From positions 1-11,000 of the forward strand of contig URCJ01000049.1 in NCBI GenBank assembly GCA_900546285.1: a stretch of DNA of 11,000 nucleotides, read 5' to 3'. Shown here piece by piece: positions 1 through 4,810 of this stretch. Numbering within the stretch: the stretch's first letter is position 1; each line of letters begins with the position of its first letter. This stretch comes from an uncultured Solobacterium sp. (GTDB taxonomy: Bacteria > Bacillota_I > Bacilli_A > Erysipelotrichales > Erysipelotrichaceae). The position numbers and the translations under genes were made by a program. The notes beneath the pieces were generated by a model that was not told the origin of the DNA, ran no database searches, and worked only from the letters and a program-made list of their open reading frames with translations.

Positions 1-398
1 CATTAGCTAGTATTGTACCTTTGGTTGTAGCTGCTTTCCCATTTATCGCAAGACTTGTGGAGGCTTCTTTGAAGGAAGTTGATCAAAACTTGATTGAGAT
101 GGCTAAGTCTATGGGTGCTACTCCTTTTCAAATTATTACCAAGGTAATGTTGAAGGAAGCTGTACCATCTTTAATATCTAATATTACTGTAGCCTTAACT
201 ACTATTTTGGGTTATACAGCTATGTCTGGTATTGTCGGTGGTGGCGGATTAGGTAAGATTGCGATTAACTATGGTTATTATCGTTATAATTATGGAATCA
301 TGATTTGTGCGGTAATTGTCTTGGTTATTCTTGTTCAACTAATTCAAAAACTTGGTGATTATCTATCTGTTAAGTGTGATAAGAGATTAAGAGCTTAA
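1..398 (+). CDS. metI: Methionine ABC transporter permease MetI, C-terminal part (5' end outside window)
   Basis: The frame is open from the window edge (first full codon at base 3) and stops with TAA at 396-398, so only about the last 131 residues are present. MetI is the inner-membrane permease of the MetNIQ importer for methionine. The visible part has the EAA-type cytoplasmic loop that docks on the ATPase (E-M-A-K-S-M-G-A-T-P-F-Q, then L-K-E-A-V-P-S-L). It also has the glycine-rich stretch S-G-I-V-G-G-G-G-L-G-K, the tyrosine-rich N-Y-G-Y-Y-R-Y segment and the last transmembrane helix, all in the order typical of MetI. The C-terminal tail is short and basic. A terminator starts right after the stop, so this is probably the last gene of a metNIQ-type operon; metN and metQ would lie to the left, unseen. 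Function is known from the family; the substrate is inferred by similarity recalled, not tested. Confidence 0.9.
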   Translation, partial: LASIVPLVVAAFPFIARLVEASLKEVDQNLIEMAKSMGATPFQIITKVMLKEAVPSLISNITVALTTILGYTAMSGIVGGGGLGKIAINYGYYRYNYGIMICAVIVLVILVQLIQKLGDYLSVKCDKRLRA

Positions 399-427
399 GG
401 TCGTCATTAATGATGGCCTTTTGTTTT
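399..427 (+). terminator. Rho-independent terminator of metI
   Basis: Immediately after the metI stop, GGTCGTCAT and ATGATGGCC can pair over nine positions (two of them G-U) around a two-base gap, so in practice the inner pairs open to form the loop. The run TTTTGTTTT follows at 419-427. Position and form are those of an intrinsic terminator. Confidence 0.8.
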
Positions 428-464
428 AAGTGTGCTCAAAAAATGACCATACTCACAAAATTGC

Positions 465-485
465 AACGTGCAAAATTTACACGTT
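465..485. repeat. Palindromic cassette 1 (21 bases)
   Basis: Arms AACGTG and CACGTT are perfectly complementary (6 bp) around the nine-base loop CAAAATTTA. Plus-strand reading is N-V-Q-N-L-H-V; the reverse reading has a stop. Confidence 0.75.
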
Positions 486-502
486 CCTTTTCAGTAAAAC
501 AT

Positions 503-535
503 AACACCAATAGCAAGACGCATTTTTTGCGTGTT
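503..535. repeat. Palindromic cassette 2 (21-base unit with 12 extra bases)
   Basis: ACGCA and TGCGT pair around TTTTT, and the outer AACAC (503-507) and GTGTT (531-535) are also complementary. Deleting the 12 bases 508-519 leaves exactly the 21-base unit found inside the RhuM-Fic gene at 1569-1589, in the same plus-strand orientation. Bases 518-535 match 1572-1589 over 18 bases without change. The plus-strand reading over 33 bases is N-T-N-S-K-T-H-F-L-R-V. Confidence 0.8.
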
Positions 536-548
536 ACTTATTCTAAAT

Positions 549-575
549 AACACCGTGCAAATTTTGCACGGTGTT
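549..575. repeat. Palindromic cassette 3 (27 bases)
   Basis: This is a perfect palindrome: the 13-base arm AACACCGTGCAAA and its reverse complement TTTGCACGGTGTT flank a single T at 562. The plus-strand reading is N-T-V-Q-I-L-H-G-V and the reverse reading is N-T-V-Q-N-L-H-G-V, both open. Confidence 0.85.
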
Positions 576-614
576 CATAAAATAGTTAGCCCTGCAGTAT
601 CTTATAAATATGCA

Positions 615-635
615 AATGTGCAGAAAGCGCACATG
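615..635. repeat. Palindromic cassette 4 (21 bases)
   Basis: ATGTGC (616-621) pairs with GCACAT (629-634) around AGAAAGC. The centre differs most from the other units (CAGAAAGCG). In the same frame as the others it reads N-V-Q-K-A-H-M on the plus strand. Confidence 0.6.
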
Positions 636-655
636 TGGTTGAAGAATAGTTTTAG

Positions 656-682
656 TGGTTGTCTCATTTTTTGCAACAACTA
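656..682. repeat. Palindromic cassette 5 (27 bases, imperfect arms)
   Basis: AGTGGTTGT (654-662) pairs with ACAACTACT (676-684), with one G-U, around a 13-base centre containing CATTTTTTG. The 27-base frame reads W-L-S-H-F-L-Q-Q-L. It resembles cassette 8 in its first half (TTGTCTCAT). Confidence 0.65.
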
Positions 683-710
683 CTTTTGATAGAGAATTAA
701 CGATAATTAT

Positions 711-741
711 TTCAACTGTTGCAAAAAATGCAACAGTTGAA
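711..741. repeat. Palindromic cassette 6 (31-base hairpin, 27-base core)
   Basis: The perfect 13-base arms TTCAACTGTTGCA and TGCAACAGTTGAA flank AAAAA. The core 713-739 reads Q-L-L-Q-K-M-Q-Q-L on the plus strand and Q-L-L-H-F-L-Q-Q-L on the minus strand. Its centre, CAAAAAATG, is identical to that of the RhuM-Fic unit read in the gene's direction. Confidence 0.85.
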
Positions 742-762
742 CAAACACATTAATAGTAACTT

Positions 763-789
763 CAGTTGTTGCAAAAACTGCAACAACTG
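763..789. repeat. Palindromic cassette 7 (27 bases)
   Basis: The perfect 11-base arms CAGTTGTTGCA and TGCAACAACTG flank AAAAC. The plus-strand reading is Q-L-L-Q-K-L-Q-Q-L. The preceding TT and the later CTGAA may be remnants of longer arms. Confidence 0.85.
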
Positions 790-806
790 CTGAAAATTAT
801 GAATAT

Positions 807-837
807 TTCAGTTGTCTCATATTTTGCGACAACTGAA
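807..837. repeat. Palindromic cassette 8 (31-base hairpin, 27-base core)
   Basis: The perfect 10-base arms TTCAGTTGTC and GACAACTGAA flank TCATATTTTGC. The core 809-835 reads Q-L-S-H-I-L-R-Q-L. It ends 12 bases from the stop codon of RhuM-Fic, so a transcript of that gene running on would include it first. Confidence 0.8.
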
Positions 838-848
838 TATCGTTATAA

Positions 849-1772
849 TCATCTTAAAAAGTTCATAACTAGTCTAACCATTGTTTCTTTTTCTTCAGGT
901 CTAGATTCTGCAATCATTAGAGTAATAGCTACAAGAGCACTATTAGAGATTATTTGTTTACCATCAATGATTAGATGTTTATTCTTATTTAGAAATTCTA
1001 AGAATAAAGAAGCACCTATTCTTTTACAACCATCTGCAAAGGGATGATCCTTGATAATGAAATATAACAGATTAGCAGCCTTTTCTTCTATACTTGGATA
1101 TAATTCTTCTCCAAAGACATTTTGATATATAGCTGCTAATATTCCCTCTAGTTTACCTTTTTCTTTTTCTATTCCAAAGACACTTGAATTAAACTTCATT
1201 GAATCTATTAAGTCTCTACATTCCTTATATGTTAATTCATATATAGAATTCTTTCCTTCAGGTTTACTAATAGTTCCATGATCATAATCATCTAATAGTG
1301 ATAATGCATTAGAATATGTTTCTATTACACTTAATACTTCCTTAGCATCTATCTCTAATGTAGAAGCTAACATTCTTGATTGAATTTCTATGGTCTTATT
1401 TAAAGCATCTAATCTTTTCTGATTAATAGAATATCCCTTTATCATATAATCTTTAAGAATAGAGGTTGCCCATTTTCTAAATTCAACACCATTTTTTGAC
1501 TTTACTCGATAGCCAACAGATATGACAACATCTAGAGAATAAAAAGGTACTAACTGTTTTATATTAACAACACGCATTTTTTGCGTGTTGATATTTTTAT
1601 CAACCTCTTCATCCTTAAAAACATTATTTATATGCTTACGAATAGTTTTTTCGTCCCTATCAAATAAAAGTGACATTTGATTAGCTGATAACCAAACTGT
1701 TTCTTTTTCCGGACTTACATTTACTTCTAACTCTAGGTTTCCGTTTACAAATTTTACAAATTCATTTTCCAT
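849..1772 (-). CDS. rhuM: RhuM-family protein with C-terminal Fic domain
   Basis: The protein has 307 residues. Residues 24-56 (T-V-W-L-S-A-N-Q-M-S-L-L-F onward) look like the DNA-binding winged-helix part of the RhuM family. Residues 77-111 (F-Y-S-L-D-V-V-I-S-V-G-Y-R-V, then F-R-K-W-A-T-S-I-L-K-D-Y-M) are the RhuM hallmark. From about 145 a Fic domain follows, with the motif at 243-251: H-P-F-A-D-G-C-K-R. Canonical Fic has Asn where Cys249 stands, and the later Arg of the motif is absent (R-I-G-A), so AMPylation activity is doubtful. Fic enzymes modify proteins with nucleotides; RhuM proteins are often found near restriction-modification genes, but none is visible here. Residues 62-68 (N-T-Q-K-M-R-V) are encoded by a perfect palindrome of the type arrayed just downstream. 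The start ATG is preceded by GAGGTG, six bases away. It is divergent from yhhN and convergent with metI, and stops with TGA. The target is unknown. Confidence 0.9.
   Translation of the reverse strand: MENEFVKFVNGNLELEVNVSPEKETVWLSANQMSLLFDRDEKTIRKHINNVFKDEEVDKNINTQKMRVVNIKQLVPFYSLDVVISVGYRVKSKNGVEFRKWATSILKDYMIKGYSINQKRLDALNKTIEIQSRMLASTLEIDAKEVLSVIETYSNALSLLDDYDHGTISKPEGKNSIYELTYKECRDLIDSMKFNSSVFGIEKEKGKLEGILAAIYQNVFGEELYPSIEEKAANLLYFIIKDHPFADGCKRIGASLFLEFLNKNKHLIIDGKQIISNSALVAITLMIAESRPEEKETMVRLVMNFLR
1569..1589 (-). repeat. In-frame palindromic cassette inside the RhuM-Fic gene
   Basis: Arms AACACGCA and TGCGTGTT (8 bp, perfect) flank a five-base centre that is TTTTT on the plus strand and AAAAA in gene sense. 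It covers exactly codons 62-68 (N-T-Q-K-M-R-V), between the DNA-binding segment and the F-Y-S-L-D-V motif. If inverted it would stay in frame and read N-T-H-F-L-R-V. It has the same unit as cassette 2 at 503-535. Confidence 0.85.
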
Positions 1773-1778
1773 TTCTTA

Positions 1779-1796
1779 CACCTCACTTGTAAGGTG
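1779..1796 (-). promoter_or_regulatory. Ribosome binding site of RhuM-Fic inside a small hairpin
   Basis: On the minus strand the site GAGGTG lies six bases before the ATG. The same transcript carries CACCT just upstream, able to pair with AGGTG (5 bp, eight-base loop), which could hide the site. CTTAC/GTAAG around it gives a competing pairing. Short stems, so weak evidence. Confidence 0.35.
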
Positions 1797-1802
1797 ATTA
1801 TA
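1797..1802 (-). promoter_or_regulatory. Possible -10 box of RhuM-Fic promoter
   Basis: The minus strand reads TATAAT here, 24 bases before the start codon, which would give a leader of about 18 bases. No good -35 hexamer is seen at 16-18 bases; TTGGGA is too far away (22 bases). Confidence 0.4.
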
Positions 1803-1848
1803 GAAAGGAAATGGCTGTTATTATTCCCAACATATTCCCATATTTTTG

Positions 1849-1875
1849 CCACTTTCAATGTGGAAAAGTGGATAA
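1849..1875. promoter_or_regulatory. Palindrome and DnaA-box-like pair in the RhuM/yhhN divergent promoter region
   Basis: CCACTTT (1849-1855) and AAAGTGG (1865-1871) are complementary around a nine-base loop, between the two divergent genes. On the minus strand, overlapping 9-mers TTTTCCACA (1859-1867, fits the DnaA-box consensus TTWTNCACA) and TTATCCACT (1867-1875, one mismatch) lie side by side. Either could be a protein-binding site for control of one or both genes, or chance in AT-rich DNA. Confidence 0.4.
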
Positions 1876-1896
1876 GTTTATTATGGTATTCTCTTA

Positions 1897-1902
1897 TATA
1901 AT
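1897..1902 (+). promoter_or_regulatory. -10 box of the YhhN gene, placed for a leaderless or near-leaderless transcript
   Basis: A perfect TATAAT ends eight bases before the ATG at 1910, so transcription would begin at or next to the start codon. The in-frame stop TAG at 1904-1906 rules out an upstream start, and no Shine-Dalgarno sequence is present. The -35 region is poor. Confidence 0.5.
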
Positions 1903-1909
1903 GTAGCTA

Positions 1910-2575
1910 ATGGATATTACTTCATATTTAATAATAATTATCGGAATTATTATCGATGCCCTTTTTATATACAATGATGATAAATATCATAATTCTTTAT
2001 CAATTGTATTAAAGACATTGGCATCACTAGCTTTTGTGTTGTTGGCGTTTCATTTATACAAGGGGAAAGGATTATTAGTTATTATTGCCTTAATATTTGA
2101 CATGCTAGGAGATTTTATCTTGATACTAAGAAACAGATATAAGAAGTATAAGGATATTATCTTTGCGTGTGGGACTATTTCGTTTTTTATAGCTCATATC
2201 TTATTTGCGACTTATTTGATTGGATTAAATGGTGAATGTATTAAATGGGGAATAGTAATCAACATCGTCTTATATGCGATTATCGCTATAGCCTTTAAAT
2301 TATCATTAGACGTTAAGGGTTTTATCGGTATTTTAGGTGCTTGTTACCTATTTATTATTATGTTTAATAGTGGACTATCAATAACCAATTATCATTTAGT
2401 ACCTACTCATGAGAATTTTGTATATATGGTAGGTTCTTTAATCTTTATATCATCTGATTTGGTATTAACTTTACATAAGTTTGGCAAGAACTCACCGGAT
2501 TTCTTACAAATTGTTTATCGTGTCTTATATTATGTATCACAAATTATTTTAGCTTTATATATAGGTTTACTATGA
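1910..2575 (+). CDS. YhhN/TMEM86-family membrane protein (lysoplasmalogenase-like)
   Basis: The 221-residue protein is mostly hydrophobic, with about seven or eight membrane helices. It has the YhhN family landmarks in order: K35-T-L near the second helix, D64-M-L-G-D68-F-I-L, the G-T-I-S-F-F-I-A-H-I-L-F segment around 88-99, and G-S-L-I-F-I-S-S-D183-L-V-L-T near the C-terminus, then a last helix with Y-V-S-Q-I-I-L. The conserved Asp residues are those expected in the family. Characterised members (TMEM86A/B, some bacterial YhhN) cleave the vinyl-ether bond of lysoplasmalogens; plasmalogens occur in anaerobic Firmicutes, so this role is plausible but inferred. Length is usual for the family. 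It is divergent from RhuM-Fic and 87 bases ahead of the ABC exporter genes; no terminator was seen between them. It lacks a ribosome binding site (see the -10 box entry). Confidence 0.85.
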   Translation: MDITSYLIIIIGIIIDALFIYNDDKYHNSLSIVLKTLASLAFVLLAFHLYKGKGLLVIIALIFDMLGDFILILRNRYKKYKDIIFACGTISFFIAHILFATYLIGLNGECIKWGIVINIVLYAIIAIAFKLSLDVKGFIGILGACYLFIIMFNSGLSITNYHLVPTHENFVYMVGSLIFISSDLVLTLHKFGKNSPDFLQIVYRVLYYVSQIILALYIGLL

Positions 2576-2597
2576 GTGCTAAAGATGTGATAAAACG

Positions 2598-2655
2598 TAT
2601 AATTTCTTATTGAATATAATTTTTAATTAACATAAAATTCCTACATTAGAAAGGA
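2598..2655 (+). promoter_or_regulatory. Possible promoter region and ribosome binding site of the ABC exporter operon
   Basis: Two TATAAT hexamers (2598-2603 and 2615-2620) lie in the 87-base gap before the exporter genes, but neither has a convincing -35 at the right distance. AAGGA at 2651-2655, seven bases before the GTG at 2663, fixes that start. Promoter part uncertain; ribosome site good. Confidence 0.4.
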
Positions 2656-2662
2656 AAATATC

Positions 2663-4810
2663 GTGAAGTTATTATTTAAATATTTAAAAAAATATATATT
2701 TCTGATTGTGGCAGTGGTTCTATTTACTTTTGTACAAGTCCAAAGTGAATTAAAGTTACCTGATTATATGTCAGATATTGTCACCAATGGTATTCAATAC
2801 AATGGTATTAGTGAGAATGTGCCAAGGGCAATTAGTGAAAAAGAATTTAATAAAGTATCCTTGTTTGTGGATGATTTGGATTCAATTTATACACTTGCTG
2901 AAAAGGATAGAGAATATAAGGTGGCTAATCAAGTTGTCTCTTTTAAGGAAAACGTTTATGTTTTAAACAAAGACTATGATGGCACTTTAGATAACGAATT
3001 GTCTAAGGCTATGACTTATGTGTTCTTGGCTGAAAAGGCTGGGGTTGATGATGATACTTTTAAGATGTTGAAGGATAATCCTTCAATGAAAAAACAATAT
3101 CTTGAGAAGTTTGATGAGTATGTAAGTGGCCTACAAGATAATATGGGTTCAGTATCTAAGTTCTATATTCAAAGTGTCTATGAGGACATTGGTTTAAATG
3201 TAGAAACAGTTCAAAGTAACTACATCTTACATGAGGGGTTGCTGATGTTGGGTGTGGCTTTAGTTAGTATTTGTGCTCAATTATTATCTACTTATTTAGC
3301 TACAAAGATTGCGACTAATGTTGCCTATAGAATGAGAAGGGATGTCTACAATAAGGTAGAATCTTTTGCGAGTGCAGAGTTTTCTAAGTTTTCAACATCT
3401 TCTTTGATCACAAGAACAACCAATGATATTACTCAGATTCAACAATTGACTCAGATGTGTCTAAGAATGATGTTGATGGCGCCTTTGATGGGTATTACTT
3501 CTATCTTTAAGGTTATGAGATATCCTGATATGTTGTGGATTTTGTTGGTGGCTATTGGGGTTATTGCCTTCTGTATGATTTTATTGTTGATTTTTGCGCT
3601 TCCTAGATTTAAGAAGATGCAAACTTTGATTGATAAGTTAAATAATGTCATGCGTGAATTATTAGATGGATTGTTAGTAATTAGAGCTTTTAATACTGAA
3701 AGAAATGAAGAGAAGCGTTTTGATGTTTCTAATAGAGAACTATATGACAATGACTGGCATGTTAATAGGACTTTAATTTCTATTATGCCTATTATGATGC
3801 TTACTATGAATCTTTTGACTATAGGTATCTTATGGTATGGTGCTAAGTTGATTGATATCGATGTAATGTCAGTTGGTGACATGATGGCCTTTATTCAATA
3901 TGCGATGCATGTAGTTATGAGCTTTATGATTCTAGCTATGGTGTGGACTATGGTACCTCGTGCTTTAGTTTCTCTTGGCAGAGTTAATGAAGTATTAAGC
4001 ACTGAGAATACTATCATGGATAAGGATGATACTGTGGATGTACCGAGTGAGGGTGTATTAGCTTTCAATGATGTAAGTTTTAAGTATCCTAACGCGGAAG
4101 AGAATGTGCTTGAGCATATTAGTTTTAAGGCTTTACCAGGTGAGACAGTAGCTTTCATTGGTTCTACTGGTAGTGGTAAGTCTACTATTGTTAAGTTGAT
4201 TCCACGTTTGTTTGATGTGAGTGAGGGTTCTATTACTTATGGTGATCATGATATCCGTGATTATAGGCAAAAGGATTTAAGAGATCATATTGGCTATGTT
4301 ACTCAAAAGGCAATTTTGTTTAAGGGGACTATCAAATCAAATATTGAGTTTGGCGAAGAGATAGACGAGTCTGCTTTGAATTCAGCAATCGATATTGCTC
4401 AGGCAAGAGAGATTATTAGTGAGAAGGAACTTGGAGTAGATGAACCTATTACTCAGGGTGGTACTAATGTTTCTGGCGGTCAAAAACAGAGAATTTCAAT
4501 TGCCCGTGCTTTGGCTAAAAAAGATGCGAATATCTTTATTTTTGATGATTCTTTTAGTGCTCTAGATTATAAAACTGATAAGAAACTAAGAGATGAGTTG
4601 GCTAAGATGATTGAGAAGAAGAAGTCTACTGTGCTTATTGTTGCTCAAAGAATTTCAACAATTAAGAATGCCGATAAGATTATCGTTTTGGATGAAGGCA
4701 AGATTGTTGGTATGGGTAAGCATAGTGAGCTAATGAAAGATTGTGATGTTTATAAGGAGATTGCATATTCACAATTGTCTAAGGAGGAATTAGAAGATGC
4801 CTGGGCATAG
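2663..4810 (+). CDS. Heterodimeric ABC exporter, subunit with degenerate ATP site and large external domain
   Basis: The protein has 715 residues and starts at GTG after AAGGA. It is a fused membrane-plus-ATPase exporter half, longer than the usual 570-600. The extra length is an insert at about residues 36-185, between the first helix (11-27) and the second (190-212). It is hydrophilic and acidic and by topology lies outside the cell. The ATPase part has Walker A G-S-T-G-S-G-K-S-T (500-508), Q-loop Q548, signature V-S-G-G-Q (603-607) and Walker B I-F-I-F-D628-D629. Asp629 replaces the catalytic Glu and Gln662 replaces the H-loop His. That is the pattern of the degenerate-site partner in heterodimers such as TM287/288 and BmrCD. 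Its signature is intact and would complete the active site of the next gene's product. The stop codon lies inside the next gene (14-base overlap), so the two are co-translated. Substrate (drug, peptide or lipid) unknown. Confidence 0.92.
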   Translation: MKLLFKYLKKYIFLIVAVVLFTFVQVQSELKLPDYMSDIVTNGIQYNGISENVPRAISEKEFNKVSLFVDDLDSIYTLAEKDREYKVANQVVSFKENVYVLNKDYDGTLDNELSKAMTYVFLAEKAGVDDDTFKMLKDNPSMKKQYLEKFDEYVSGLQDNMGSVSKFYIQSVYEDIGLNVETVQSNYILHEGLLMLGVALVSICAQLLSTYLATKIATNVAYRMRRDVYNKVESFASAEFSKFSTSSLITRTTNDITQIQQLTQMCLRMMLMAPLMGITSIFKVMRYPDMLWILLVAIGVIAFCMILLLIFALPRFKKMQTLIDKLNNVMRELLDGLLVIRAFNTERNEEKRFDVSNRELYDNDWHVNRTLISIMPIMMLTMNLLTIGILWYGAKLIDIDVMSVGDMMAFIQYAMHVVMSFMILAMVWTMVPRALVSLGRVNEVLSTENTIMDKDDTVDVPSEGVLAFNDVSFKYPNAEENVLEHISFKALPGETVAFIGSTGSGKSTIVKLIPRLFDVSEGSITYGDHDIRDYRQKDLRDHIGYVTQKAILFKGTIKSNIEFGEEIDESALNSAIDIAQAREIISEKELGVDEPITQGGTNVSGGQKQRISIARALAKKDANIFIFDDSFSALDYKTDKKLRDELAKMIEKKKSTVLIVAQRISTIKNADKIIVLDEGKIVGMGKHSELMKDCDVYKEIAYSQLSKEELEDAWA

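Larger units (their letters stand above)
428..848. repeat. Array of eight palindromic cassettes between metI and RhuM-Fic
   Basis: This 421-base gap between two convergent genes has no convincing gene. It holds eight palindromes, with units starting at 465, 503, 549, 615, 656, 713, 763 and 809, that is one every 38-66 bases. Each has a centre of the type CAAAAAATG, its complement CATTTTTTG, or a variant. Flanking arms differ between elements but are complementary within each. Unit lengths are 21, 33, 27, 21, 27, 27, 27 and 27 bases, all multiples of three. Read on the + strand from the unit start, each gives an open peptide: NVQNLHV, NTNSKTHFLRV, NTVQILHGV, NVQKAHM, WLSHFLQQL, QLLQKMQQL, QLLQKLQQL and QLSHILRQL. 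No start codon with a ribosome binding site was seen. The reading pattern may reflect coding ancestry, since a ninth unit sits in frame in the neighbouring gene. Confidence 0.85.

Noticed and set aside
465..835. CRISPR array
   Set aside because: Elements are palindromes of different length and arm sequence at irregular spacing, with no constant direct repeat, no uniform spacers and no cas genes nearby.
465..835. Series of transcription terminators for RhuM-Fic
   Set aside because: The hairpins are not followed by T-runs in the gene's direction, and eight in succession with frame-preserving lengths would be unnecessary.
465..835. MITE or insertion sequence remnants
   Set aside because: There are no longer terminal repeats, target duplications or transposase fragments; arms are unlike one another across elements.
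766..1047. Plus-strand open frame of 93 codons beginning inside palindrome 7
   Set aside because: It runs through the palindromes and then antisense through the well-supported RhuM-Fic gene, without a ribosome binding site. Its Q-K-L-Q-Q-L start only reflects the cassette pattern.
3451..4158. Two minus-strand open frames inside the first ABC exporter gene
   Set aside because: They are shadow readings of a gene with all ABC motifs, with no ribosome binding site or recognisable domain.
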